Virus record (IMG/VR): IMGVR_UViG_3300044952_000617 | Span: 1 to 29,511 of that record | DNA length: 29,511 bases | Reading direction: 5' to 3' (one strand) | DNA from: a virus | Shown here: one piece after another, positions 7,043 through 18,100 of the stretch | How the letters are laid out: every line of letters starts with the position of its first letter | How positions within the stretch are numbered: position 1 is the first letter of the stretch | Program-made: the position numbers and the translations under genes | The notes under the pieces: generated by a model | The model's database searches: none | What the model saw: only the letters and a program-made list of their open reading frames with translations | What the model was told of the DNA's origin: nothing

Positions 7043-7852
7043 ATGCAAACCCCAAGATTCTTTGAAGGTATCGTAGCAGAAGATCCGACTTCAGATCTCG
7101 GATTAGAAGCAGATGCGCCGCAGACAGGTAGAGTATTGGTCAGAGAAATTTTAGGACATTCCGATAGAGTGAACTCCGAAGATCTTTTGCCTGCTTATAT
7201 TATGATGCCAACTACAAGTGCCGGTGTTTCAGGCATCGGACTTAGCCCGACAGGTCTCTTAAAGGGATCTCGAGTGATGTGTATGTCTCTTCCAGAACAA
7301 GCTGCAGCATATATTCTCGGCGTATTAAACTATGCTCCTGAAAATAATCATAGCGTATCTTCATATGCTCGAGGACAAGGCGAACCAGAATTGAAGACAC
7401 AAAATCGTATTAAAGGAGAAGGCGCAACAGTTATTGAACCTGCTTCGAAGTATAAAGCGAGATATCCTTTCAATAATACAATGACTACTCGTAGTGGCCA
7501 TATCTTAGAATTTGATGATACTCCAGGATCAGAACGTGTACAAATCTTTCACAAGTCAGGATCTTATATCGAGATCTTACCAGATGGCACGATCGTCACA
7601 AAGTCTGTAAAAGATCATATTCAGTTGGCATTCGGTAACATTTCTATCTTCAATCAAGGCGATGAAAAAGGCGGTAAGGATATTGAAATCACCTCGAACC
7701 AAGGCGGAATAGCCATTACAGCACAACAAGATGTCACTGTTTATGCCAATGAAGGCAACGTAGGAATTTTTGCAAACAACGGTACAGTTTCAATTACATC
7801 AAAATCTGGAGCGGTGGATATTCAGGCTGCAATTGTTGGAATCAATGCATGA
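7043..7852 (+). CDS. 5: gp5-like central spike protein without lysozyme domain
   Basis: At 269 aa this is less than half of T4 gp5 (575 aa). Residues 1 to about 110 form an OB-type domain (FFEGIVAEDPTSDL, GRVLVREILGHS, GSRVMCMSLPEQAAAYILGV). A linker (GEGATVIEPASKYKARYPFN) leads to a VgrG-like needle from about residue 152: HILEFDDTPGSERVQIFH, SGSYIEILPDGTIV, then short repeating beta strands (DIEITSNQGGIAITAQQ, VTVYANEGNVGIF, VSITSKSGAVDIQ) that fit a triple-stranded beta-helix. The T4 lysozyme domain between OB and needle is absent. The spike punctures the outer membrane at infection. AAAGGA (7031-7036) precedes the ATG; the stop overlaps the next start (ATGA). Confidence 0.85.
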   Translation: MQTPRFFEGIVAEDPTSDLGLEADAPQTGRVLVREILGHSDRVNSEDLLPAYIMMPTTSAGVSGIGLSPTGLLKGSRVMCMSLPEQAAAYILGVLNYAPENNHSVSSYARGQGEPELKTQNRIKGEGATVIEPASKYKARYPFNNTMTTRSGHILEFDDTPGSERVQIFHKSGSYIEILPDGTIVTKSVKDHIQLAFGNISIFNQGDEKGGKDIEITSNQGGIAITAQQDVTVYANEGNVGIFANNGTVSITSKSGAVDIQAAIVGINA

Positions 7853-9177
7853 AACCAATCGTCTACGTTCCTGAAGTTCCTAATTTAGAATGTGGTCCTA
7901 ACGGGCAAATATCTTTCCGTCAAATGGAAGACTATTTCGTAGGCATTGCAAAGATCATTAGTCAACTCAAGTTACAGGCGAAGTTTATTCAAGACGAGTG
8001 CGGAAAAGAACTCATCGAAGCTATTCGAGAAATAGAAAAGCTAGTCGATGATATTACTGGCATTCTGATGACTGACGTCTTTAAGAAGATCAAGTCAAAA
8101 GAACAAGAGATGAAATATAAGGTTCGCGAGTTTCTCAAAGAGATCGACGTCTTCTTTCAGAAGAAGATCGTTGAAGCTCTACTCAAAATTGTTGATATTC
8201 TTGGAATTCCAAATCCACTCGAGATTCCAATTCCATTCATTACTGCTGTGACCTTATTAGATGAAGCCGGTAATCCGGTTCGTTATCAACCTGTGATCAA
8301 AGACTTCTTTACGAAAGAAGGTAAAGTCAAGATCAAAGCCGCCATGGCCGAAGACATCGAATCGATTCGAGCATTTTTTGGAGATGGCAAATATGACGGA
8401 ACATTTGGAATTAAAAGCCCTGAGCATGAAGCCGAAGAATTTTGGCAGAAAGCTTTGGCATGGATGAAAGAACTTCTAAGCGATTTTATTGCCGCGTGCA
8501 TCAATGCGATGATTAAGTTGCTGACTAAGATTCCTATTATCGGTCCTATCATTGAACAACTTGGAACATTCATCGATCCGACGAAACCCATTAAAGCACA
8601 ATTAAAACTTGTGTATGAGAATTTTAAGAAGCGAATTAAAAAGGCCAAAGAAGACGTCTTATCGGGCAAAGCCGCGGAAGATTTTGGAGAGAAATTACTC
8701 CAAGAATTAATTGATTTTGTTTTAAATCTACCAATCCCACTCTTTGGAACTCTCGGTAATTTAATTGGATTTGATAAAGAATTGCGTAAAAGAAAAGAAA
8801 CGATTCATTCAAAAGAAGAATTGTGGCATCGAATTGAAGATGCCTTTGAAGAAGCCATGGAGAAGATTAAGAAGTTCTTTCAGACAGATTTTATTGCAAA
8901 GATACATGATATCATACTCAAAGCTCCAGCTTGGATTCTACAGCAGTTTCCGATCGTTGATAAGATCATCAAAGCAATTAAACTGATTATCGATATCTGT
9001 CGCGGTAAAGTATCAATTTGTATGGTTTTAAATATTATTTTAAAACCGATATTTGGTATTCCAGATGCAATCTTAAAACTCATTCCGAATTGTATTGAGG
9101 TACGTCGAACAAAGTATGGGCTCGAGCCGAATCCAGACAATCTGCCAAAGTGGGCTCAACCCGCTTCTGCCGCGTGA
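7849..9177 (+). CDS. Helical hub-associated protein, tape-measure candidate
   Basis: I do not recognise a family. The 442-aa product is almost entirely helical and lysine/glutamate-rich. Four hydrophobic, proline-broken segments are spread along it: DILGIPNPLEIPIPFI (117-131), KIPIIGPIIEQLGTFID (227-243), VLNLPIPLFGTLGNLIGFD (291-309) and ILKPIFGIPDAILKLIP (397-413). Charged helices such as FKKIKSKEQEMKYKVREFLK (78-97) lie between them. No other tape-measure gene is seen in the window, and T4 places the tape measure (gp29, 590 aa) among the hub genes. By the usual 0.15 nm per residue this protein would span about 66 nm. Translation is probably coupled to gp5 by a 4-base overlap. It could instead be a hub plug or chaperone. 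Cysteines at 15, 51, 217, 384, 391 and 415 are scattered with no clear motif. Confidence 0.45.
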   Translation: MKPIVYVPEVPNLECGPNGQISFRQMEDYFVGIAKIISQLKLQAKFIQDECGKELIEAIREIEKLVDDITGILMTDVFKKIKSKEQEMKYKVREFLKEIDVFFQKKIVEALLKIVDILGIPNPLEIPIPFITAVTLLDEAGNPVRYQPVIKDFFTKEGKVKIKAAMAEDIESIRAFFGDGKYDGTFGIKSPEHEAEEFWQKALAWMKELLSDFIAACINAMIKLLTKIPIIGPIIEQLGTFIDPTKPIKAQLKLVYENFKKRIKKAKEDVLSGKAAEDFGEKLLQELIDFVLNLPIPLFGTLGNLIGFDKELRKRKETIHSKEELWHRIEDAFEEAMEKIKKFFQTDFIAKIHDIILKAPAWILQQFPIVDKIIKAIKLIIDICRGKVSICMVLNIILKPIFGIPDAILKLIPNCIEVRRTKYGLEPNPDNLPKWAQPASAA

Positions 9178-9193
9178 AGTGGATTAGGCTGTT

Positions 9194-9781
9194 ATGTTAG
9201 ATCAATATTCAGTATCAGAAAATGGATATTTCTTTACGGATGTTAGCGCTCCGACAGTTGCTGATACTTCTTACGGGGATTTAAGTCCTCCAGTCGCAAT
9301 ACGCTTTACTGTGCAAGAACCGGGTGTGACTACGTTTGAAACCAGTGAAACTGTAATCGATGGTTGGTATATGCCAATATTCGTAAACGAAGAGAATTGT
9401 ATTGATGATTTTTTTCTGTGTGCAGTTTTTGTTTTCGTAGAAGCCCATGATATTGAAGTCGATAATTGGTATCCTTTTCGAGTTGAGAATATTAATAATT
9501 TTGAAGGTGGAAGAGTTATTGCATATGAAGATGCTGAAGTCATTTTCAATAATTTTGTGTATGATGCAAACGATAAGCTTGTTTCGTATATTGAAACAAA
9601 CAAAGCTACATCAGCTATGATACAGTATAGCTTTACTCGGTCGGCTGGTCCAGGATTAGATGCAATCGGTAGCAACGAAGATTATCAAACCTTTGCTTTT
9701 ACAGGGCAAGTCGAGCTTCTCTCTGACGATGTTCCAAATGCTTCTATTGAAAACTACGAAGTAATACAAACAGTCGTATAA
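9194..9781 (+). CDS. Hypothetical protein between hub and wedge genes
   Basis: The 195-aa product is acidic and aromatic, with alternating polar/hydrophobic residues that suggest a beta-sheet protein (for example VAIRFTVQEPGVTTFETSE and FAFTGQVELLSDDVP). There is no signal peptide, membrane segment or motif I can name. A weak TTAGG sequence lies upstream of the ATG, 16 bases after the preceding stop. It is the last gene before the gp25 late promoter, so it belongs to the hub transcript. Its position suggests a baseplate or tail component; its function is unknown. Confidence 0.6.
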   Translation: MLDQYSVSENGYFFTDVSAPTVADTSYGDLSPPVAIRFTVQEPGVTTFETSETVIDGWYMPIFVNEENCIDDFFLCAVFVFVEAHDIEVDNWYPFRVENINNFEGGRVIAYEDAEVIFNNFVYDANDKLVSYIETNKATSAMIQYSFTRSAGPGLDAIGSNEDYQTFAFTGQVELLSDDVPNASIENYEVIQTVV

Positions 9782-9785
9782 TCAT

Positions 9786-9793
9786 TATAAATA
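9786..9793 (+). promoter_or_regulatory. T4-type late promoter box before gp25
   Basis: A perfect TATAAATA sits in the 29-base gap after the 195-aa gene and 17 bases before the gp25 ATG. A Shine-Dalgarno-like AGTAGGG lies between box and ATG. It would start a separate late transcript for the wedge genes. Confidence 0.85.
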
Positions 9794-9810
9794 AGATAAA
9801 GTAGGGTAAT

Positions 9811-10239
9811 ATGGTAGACAGAATCGACGCACTCACGACAAGGAAAACAACACAGCGTGATCCTGTGTTCACTGACTTCTATAACAATTTCAATATTCAT
9901 CCTCAGAATAAAAGACTCGCTCTTCATACTGACGAACAAGCCGTGAGAAGATCGATGCGTAACATCTTACAGACTAATACTAAAGAACGTCTGTTTAATC
10001 CGGAATTTGGTGGAGGATTAAGAAAATTCTTATTTGAAGATATATCTGTCATGACATCGGATTTGATTAAAGATGCTGTGACGGATTCTATTACCAAACA
10101 TGAACCTCGCGCAAGAATCATCGATGTCTTAGTAATATCAAATGAGTTTGCGCATTCTTATGAAGTATCAGTCTATTATGAGATAATAAATAATGCTAAT
10201 CCGCAGACACTTCAGCTAACCCTTTATAGAGTAAGATAA
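9811..10239 (+). CDS. 25: gp25 baseplate wedge protein
   Basis: At 142 aa this matches T4 gp25 (132 aa) and the GPW/gp25 family, which also includes the type VI secretion sheath-baseplate protein TssE. The family core is present: AVRRSMRNILQTNTKERLFNP, then FGGGLRKFLFE, and the diagnostic Glu-Pro-Arg motif in TKHEPRARI. In T4, gp25 binds gp6 in the wedge core and positions the first sheath ring. The start has its own late promoter and a Shine-Dalgarno. The stop overlaps the gp6 start (TAATG), so gp25 and gp6 are probably translated together. Confidence 0.95.
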   Translation: MVDRIDALTTRKTTQRDPVFTDFYNNFNIHPQNKRLALHTDEQAVRRSMRNILQTNTKERLFNPEFGGGLRKFLFEDISVMTSDLIKDAVTDSITKHEPRARIIDVLVISNEFAHSYEVSVYYEIINNANPQTLQLTLYRVR

Positions 10240-12119
10240 TGGCAGCAAATTCCAGTATAGTCCTTACACAGCTAGATTTCGATTCCTATAAGGATTCGTT
10301 GAAGACATTTCTAAGATCTCAAGATAGATTTAAAGATTATGACTTCGACGGAAGCAACCTTTCTGTTCTTCTTGACGTGCTTTCGTATAACACATATCAG
10401 AACGCTTTTTATCTGAACATGATCAGCAATGAAATGTTCCTCGATTCTGCGAAGTTGCGCGACAGTGTCATCTCTCACGCCAAAGAATTAAACTATCTTC
10501 CGAGATCTTTTCGATCTTCATCGGCTGTCATTCAATTGGTAATTACTTCGACAAACACAGCGAAAAGATCGATCGTCATTCCAAAAGGCACATCTTTTAC
10601 ATCGCGTGTTGATGATTTCACTTACAATTTTAGTACTACTGAAAACTATGTGATTACGAACAGAACACCGTCAGGATCAAGTCTCGTATATGAAAGCGAA
10701 CCCATTCGAGTATACGAAGGCAGCTATTTAAGTGATACCTATACAGTAAACTATGATAGACCGCTTGTCTATAAGATTAGTAATAAAAGGGTCGATCTTG
10801 AAAGCGTATTAGTCACTGTCTTTGAAGATAATGGTACGACTGTTCAGACTTATAAAAGAGCGACGTCACTCTTCGGCCACGATGGAAATGCAAAAGTCTT
10901 TTTCTTACAACCAGGAATTGGTGATGTATATGAAGTCGTTTTTGGTGATGGAGTTGTTGGAAGAAAACCAAAGAACAACTCTGCATGCATTATCGAGTAT
11001 CGAACATGTAGCGGCGAACTTCCGAACGGAGCATTTAAGTTTATCAACACCGCAAGCATCGATGGAGAAACAAACATCGTAATTCAAACTATTATTGCAG
11101 CTGCCGACGGTGCAGTTGCAGAAGATTTGAATTCTATTAAATATAATGCTCCTCGTGCATTCACTACACAAGAACGTGCTGTGACTTCTGAAGATTATGA
11201 GAACCTACTAAAAGCAAACTTTCCTGAAATCAATGCGGTGGTTGCATATGGTGGAGAAGATGCAACTCCTCCGCAATACGGCAGAATCTTCTTATCAATC
11301 GATCTCGATGAAGTTGATGGTCTTCCAAAGATTAAAGAAGCAGAATATAAAAAGTTCTTAAGATCGAGATCTTCTGTTGCTATCGAACCGCTCTTCGTTT
11401 CTCCTGATTATACGTATCTATATGTCAAAACGAATATCAAATACAATATTAACTTGACTGGTTTAAATCCAGAAGATATTCGTACTTTGGTGATTGACTC
11501 GATTCTGAATCACGCCTCTACCAATCTCAATAATTTTGGTCGTACTCTTCGTTACTCAAGATTTATTCGAGACGTTGATGCTGCAGAAAATAGTATTATT
11601 AGTAACGAAACAAAGATAGAGCTTGTGAAGTATTTGACACCTATATTGAGTACGACTGTCACTGGAAGTGCCACAACCACTTCAGGTTCTCTTGTATCAT
11701 TGGCAACTTCAGGCGTAGTATCATCTGGCCAAAACGTAACGATCGACTTTAAAAACCCATTGCAAAATGATATTCCGGGCAAAGGTTCAGAGTATCTTAC
11801 CGGTGATATTCATGTCGTAAGCTCTTCGACATTCACGTATAATGGTTTGTCAAATTGCCGTCTTGAAGATGATGGCGACGGCGCAATGCGTATCGTCAAT
11901 ACTTCTGGAACGAATAATAGAACCATTTTGAAAATTGGAACTGTCGACTATGATACTGGTGTTATTCGAATCAATAACTTTAATATCACGAATTATACCG
12001 GCACTTCTCTTAAAATCTATGCCAAACCACGCACGCTTGATATCACTTCTTCTCAGAACGTGATACTCAATATTCTTGAAAATGACGTCGACGTCTCAAT
12101 TGAACAGATTAGAGAATAA
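10239..12119 (+). CDS. 6: gp6 baseplate wedge protein
   Basis: This 626-aa protein corresponds to T4 gp6 (660 aa), the wedge subunit whose dimers form the inner ring around the hub. The N-terminal LTQLDFDSYKDSLKTFLRSQ, the DGSNLSVLLDVLSYNTYQNA segment and FLDSAKLRDSVISHAKELNY are strongly typical. A baseplate-J-like region follows around residue 305 (TQERAVTSEDYENLLKANFP). The middle beta-rich part includes GDVYEVVFGDGVVGRKP. The C-terminal 150 residues hold Ser/Thr-rich beta sequence. Translation is coupled on both sides through TAATG overlaps with gp25 and gp7, matching the gp25-gp6-gp7 core complex of the wedge. Confidence 0.94.
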   Translation: MAANSSIVLTQLDFDSYKDSLKTFLRSQDRFKDYDFDGSNLSVLLDVLSYNTYQNAFYLNMISNEMFLDSAKLRDSVISHAKELNYLPRSFRSSSAVIQLVITSTNTAKRSIVIPKGTSFTSRVDDFTYNFSTTENYVITNRTPSGSSLVYESEPIRVYEGSYLSDTYTVNYDRPLVYKISNKRVDLESVLVTVFEDNGTTVQTYKRATSLFGHDGNAKVFFLQPGIGDVYEVVFGDGVVGRKPKNNSACIIEYRTCSGELPNGAFKFINTASIDGETNIVIQTIIAAADGAVAEDLNSIKYNAPRAFTTQERAVTSEDYENLLKANFPEINAVVAYGGEDATPPQYGRIFLSIDLDEVDGLPKIKEAEYKKFLRSRSSVAIEPLFVSPDYTYLYVKTNIKYNINLTGLNPEDIRTLVIDSILNHASTNLNNFGRTLRYSRFIRDVDAAENSIISNETKIELVKYLTPILSTTVTGSATTTSGSLVSLATSGVVSSGQNVTIDFKNPLQNDIPGKGSEYLTGDIHVVSSSTFTYNGLSNCRLEDDGDGAMRIVNTSGTNNRTILKIGTVDYDTGVIRINNFNITNYTGTSLKIYAKPRTLDITSSQNVILNILENDVDVSIEQIRE

Positions 12120-15100
12120 TGAAGAATATCGAAAAAAGAATATCTCCGTTAATTCAGAGCCAATTTCCTTCTTTTTACCAAGAAGAGGGAGAAAACTTTA
12201 TTGCGTTTACAAAAGCATACTATGAGTGGCTAGAATCGACGAACAATCCTTTATATCATGCCCGTCGACTGCCAGATTATCGCGATATTGATAGTACGAC
12301 AGACGACTTTATTGTTCACTTCAAAGAGAAGTATCTGAAAAACATTCAGTTTGATACTGCTACGAATAAGAAGCTTCTTGTCAAAAACTCGCTTGATCTG
12401 TATCGTGCCAAAGGTACAGAGCGCGCGGTTGATCTCTTCTTTAAACTTGTATATGGTACGGCAGCAGAAGTTCGATATCCTGCAGAGAAAATCTTTCGCT
12501 TATCAGACGGAGTATACGAAAAACCAGAGTATCTCGAGATTGGATACTCGATCTATAACGTTGATTACGTCGGTAAGCAAGTCGTTGGCCAACTTTCAGG
12601 CGCGAAAGCTTTCGTTGAGAAGTATATTCGGCGGCGCGCCGGTAGAGGTTTTGTTAATCTTCTTTATATTTCTGGAAGACAAGGTAATTTCCGTAATGGA
12701 GAAGTTATCGGTCTCAACATTAATAATCAACCTATATTTGATATTACTAAAAGATCGAAGTTAATCGGTTCTGTCAAAAGAGTCACAGTTCAAACTCGAG
12801 GCAGAGATTTTGCTGTTGGGGATGTTGTAAGATTTACAAACAGTGATCGCGGTCTTGGTGGTTTGGCAAGAGTAGAATCTGTTGGCTCACAAACTGGACT
12901 GGTAGATTTTATCTTCGAAGATGGAGGATATGGATACACACTCAACGCCGAATCGATCGTCTCTGAAAAAGTATTAAACTTGAATGAAGTGATAGTAGAT
13001 TTTACTTCGGAAAATTACTATCGTCTCTTCGAACGCGGCGTTCAACCGGTAGTCAATATCGGATATAGTTCGGCATCTTCAAATGTCGCTGTTGGAAACA
13101 CCATATATCGCTACGCCGCAAATGGCATACTTGCTGCTGAAGGTCGAATTCTCGAAGTCGCGACTACTTCGAATACTGCTGGTTTTATCTCGGTATCTCA
13201 TACATCAGGAGTTTTTGTTCCATCTGCTAACTATAGCACAGGAAGTAATAGTACTACTGGAACGACGTTTACGGCAAATACACTGACAGACAAGTCAATG
13301 TCTGGTAAGTTCATGAATACACCGACAGACTATGCTATTGTGATTACTGCGCCTTCTGCCACATTTAATGTAGGCGATGTGGTAAAACAACAGAATGCAG
13401 GATATATTACTGCTTCTGGTACAGTGGCAAATGTCATTACGCTTGAAAGTGCAACACAACTTACTCTTACCAACGCTCGTGGTGCTTTTAAAAATAGTAA
13501 GCGCATGGCGGATTGGGATTACAAAGTTGGCACCGGAACAATCACTGCAGTGACTACTAGCACTGTGGTCACTGGAACCTCTACAGCTTTTAATAACAAC
13601 TATATTAATTCGACTCTTTATATCACCAGTAACGTGGCAATTGGTAATGTGGCGAGCGTAACCAATTCAACTTCTTTGATACTGACTGCAAATGCAACAG
13701 AGGCCGCAACAGGAAACGCTCACAACTACGGTTTAACATATAAGCTTATCAATCAAACTAACAATCAAGTCTTCGCGAATGTCAGTTACGTAAATCTAAA
13801 CGCTGGTTTGTATGATATTAAAAAACAAGTTCATGTCATACAATTTGATGAATGCTCTTCGAATAACATTACCTTCGCAAATAATATCTACATCTACAAC
13901 AGTGCAAATGTAATCGTTGCCGAAGGTTCTGTGATTACTGCTAACTATGCTGCTGCATCAAATACAGGCACCTTGACTTTTATCTCGCGTAAGGGATATT
14001 GGAACGAAACAGATACAGTGTATACCGCTGCGAATGCAGACAACTTCAAGATCACATCTTATTCACTCGACATTACCGGCGGTGACTATGTTCGTTCGTT
14101 CCCTTCAAAAATCATCGCGCCGCTTTCAAATACCACAGCAGACATCTCATCGATCAGTTTTGGCACAGGCGCCGGGTTTGGTGTAGGTACGATCGGCGAA
14201 ACAGAAGTGATCTTTATTGGTACGGATCTCATTGCTGCGAATAGCCAAGATACACTCGACTATAGTCGTCTTCAACTTTCTGTGACTGCAAATACTGGAT
14301 TCGATGAAGGCCAAAGAGTCTTTCAACAAATTCGTAAAGTTTCATTCAATCCTTCGACAGCTGTAAACGCATCAAACGGCTTTATTACTGTCACAGATGC
14401 GAATACTTACTATATTGCAGGCGAGCGTATTATCTATGAGGTGGCCGCAGGTAATACAGTAATCACTGCACTCGAAAGTGGCAAACCTTATTATGTGGCA
14501 TTTTCGAATACTACTGGATTAATTCTTTCGAGCCCTGCAAACAAGTACATTCATATTAATAGTACGAGTTTTCCTGGAGAAAGCTTTGTAAACACTTCGT
14601 TTAATATTCCAGCATTCGGCGCAACTTTAACGAATGAGTCTGGTCACTTCTTATATAAAACTGCACATGGTACACTCTATGATGTAATAGGAACGAATCT
14701 TCTTATCAAAGATCCTATTCGCGACTTTGGTTTTACAAATACAACATCTGTTCCAGCGAACGGTAATATTATAGTATATAGCAATTCGGCTGTCAATACT
14801 GCAATTACTGCAGTAGCAGAATTACCAACTCTTGCTCAAGCAAATCAAGTATTCGCTTCACAGTTTATCTCTTCAGACGCATATGGATTTCCTAAAAATC
14901 CTGAAGGTAATCACTTAGATATACTATATTCGTGTTTGACATTCGGCAGATTTGAGATTGGTATCATTGGATCACTCAATCAAATCAATCCAGGAGAAGA
15001 CTATAATGTCGATCCTTTCGTGCTCGCGCACCAACCATATGTTGCAGGATTCGATCGTAAAGACTTTGTGATTACGTTTGAAAATGCAACAAGAAACTTT

Positions 15101-18100
15101 GTTGTCGGAGAAATAGTCAATCAATCGCAAGCAAATTTGAAGTTTTTTGATCTGCAAGTTTCTTCTGGTGCATATAGTAATACGTATGATGCCAAGACAT
15201 TTACTGTACAATCTTCGCATGAAGTAGAAACCGCTGCAAATGCCATTTTCTATCGTAACATCACATCATCGTTTAATCCTACAGATGAAGTCAACTCAAA
15301 CACAGATTTTATTACGATCACTGGTAATGAGTTCGTAGCGAATGATCTTGTTCGTTACTTTACTGATAATGCGAATACGGCTGTGACAGGTCTATCGAAT
15401 AACAGTTTCTACTATGTTCTTACTTCTAATACTACGGGCGTTACTCTTACAACTGAAGCAGCAAATACACTTGCAAAAGTGAATATTACGCAAAGCTCGA
15501 ATGTAGCAGAGTTTAACTCAAATACTCAAGTAGAAAATAGTAATGATTTTATTCAGATTGCGACTGCGAATACCTTATTTGCAAATGGTGGTCAAGTCAG
15601 ATATGTTGTGACAGCCGGTGTTGCAGCTGTTGATGGTCTTGAAGCAAACTCTCTTTATTATGTTCGCTACGCGAATAGTACTGGCTTAGCACTTTCAGTG
15701 ACAGCCGGCGGAGCCAATGTAGATTTAACAGCAGCAAATCCTGGTGGAACGGGTCACTTCCTCAGAAATTATAATCCTGACTTAATTGGTCATCAGTTAC
15801 GTAGCTACCAAAATGAGTTCGCCAATGGACAAATTGTCCAATATAGAATTCCAAACAGTAACACCGCCATCAGCGGTTTGACAGCAAATGCTGTTTACTA
15901 TGTTGTTGCTGCCAACACTGTTGCATTCAAATTATCTTCTACATTAGGCGGAGCTGTAATCGATATTAATGCCAACTCGACAGGTGGAGAGTCACATACA
16001 ATTGCAACTCTTCCAGGATATCTGCCAAAAGATAAATTGTTCCAAAATGTAGTTTCAACTTTTAACTCAAATACACAAGTTCAAAATAGCAACGATTTTA
16101 TTCTAATTGCATCAGCAAATAGCAAATTTGCAAATGGTCAACAGATTACATATTCGACTGCAGCTGGAAATACCGCTGTTACTGGACTTTCAAATAATTC
16201 TTTATATTTTATAAGATATGCAAATAGTACTGGACTTGCTCTTTCAGCCACATCGACCGGTGCTAATATTGATATTACAGCTACGAGTGTATCAGAAACT
16301 GGGCACTTCCTTACTGCAAATATAGTTAATGTTTTCGTCTCTTCGGTATTTTCCAATACTATTGGAGATTATATCAGAGTGTCTGGAAATACTGCTCCGA
16401 TTGTAAATAATCAAATTATCTTTTCATACACTGTACCTACGGCGAATGGCCTCGTTTCAAACGTCAGTCTCTTTGAAATTGTATCGACTGCCAAAGCCAT
16501 CGTCAAGTCAAGTAATAATAGTCATATGCTTGCAAAAAGAATTACATTTGAAAACACTTGGTTGCCAAGCGATACAATGATTGGAGAAGTTTCAGGCTCC
16601 GAAGCAAATGTAATAGGAGTAACTGAAGATTTGTCAGTATTATATCCGATCGGATTAAATGCAGATATTACAGCAAACGTTGTGACAGCCAGCGGAGAAG
16701 TCACCGCGCTACAAGTAATCGATTCAGGGTTTGCATATTCAAATGCAGAAATTGTCGACTTTGTTTCAGAAGATAATCTGAGAGCTGGTACTGCAAAGAT
16801 GGTTCTCGATGGCCATGGTATCGGTATCGGATACTATCGAAGCTCGAAAGGCTTCTTGTCTGATGATATCTACGTTCATGATAACGACTATTACCAAGAG
16901 TATTCTTATGAGATCCTTTCGAAGATCTCAGTAGACAGATACTCTGATATGTTTAAGAAAGTGATGCACGTCGCTGGAACAAAGTTCTTTGGATCTGCAT
17001 TAATCGTAGAAGAAGCAAATGCTGCACTCGCTTTGACGAGTATTTCGACTGCTCAAGAAGTACAGTTCAATTCGAATGACGATGTTTCTACATTGAATGA
17101 TACAATTGAAACAGATATTGAAGATGTCAGTTTCAAATTTAAGGTAATGGATATCAATAATGATAGTGATATAATATCGTTAGGGACTAATCCTTATTAT
17201 ACCACACTTCCATTAAATGTACATGATTATTTACAATATACGACTTTAGAAGCAAATGTTATTGGTGTAGGAACTTCTTCGAACTTATCGAATAACGCAT
17301 ACTATTACGTAGTGCTTGCGAATACAACAGGTATCAAGATCTCTGAAACACAGGGCGGAGATGCTCTGAATCTCAACACCGTGTCTATGGGTAATACTCT
17401 TGCATTGCATACGCTGACGAAGGTTATTAATCCGTTCGCAAACGGCGACTTAGTGCTTTATACTACTTCGAACGTTGCGGTTGAAGCGAGTATTACAGGT
17501 ACGTTTACTACAAATACTGGCAGAGTAATCGATTCGTTCATCACAGTTGCAAACAATAAGTTTAGAAACAGCGACTATGTCAATGCCACGTTTGATTCTA
17601 CGACATGTAATACACAAAGCTTTAATGCAAATACTGCTGTGGATGTTGATTCTGCAAATGCTGCTAACGTCTTTATTACCATTAGTTCTCACCCATTCGC
17701 CAATGATCAATCAGTATTGTATTATACAGATGCTGGAAATACTGCGATTAGTGGTCTTATTAATAATCAGATCTATTATGTAATAGGAACTACTACGAAT
17801 ACTCTCAAGCTTGCTACACAATCAGGAAATACACAATCGATCGCAAATATTATGGCATCTTCTATCAGCGAATCTGGTCATAATATCATGAGAGGATTTA
17901 ATGGTATTACCAACGCAACATCATACTATGTGATGGATGCGAATACAACTGGCTTTAAGCTTTCAACGACTGGAGCAAGGACTAATATCATAAACTTTAA
18001 GAGCTCAAATACCGGCCTGACGTTAAATCTTTCACAGAATAAGTTGACGAATGCGCAGTCTTATTATGTTGTAAATACTACTCCAAATACAGTGAAACTA

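Noticed and set aside
8286-8669. A 127-codon open frame on the minus strand inside the 442-aa gene
   Set aside because: It lies wholly opposite a well-supported gene, has no ribosome binding site, and its sequence looks like the reverse shadow of a Lys/Glu/Ile-rich helical protein.
9271-9675. A 134-codon open frame opposite the 195-aa gene
   Set aside because: No start signal, and it would lie convergent inside a plus-strand operon. The plus frame has better spacing and context.
10185-10192. AATAAATA before gp6
   Set aside because: One mismatch, inside the gp25 coding region, and gp6 is already coupled to gp25 by a TAATG overlap.
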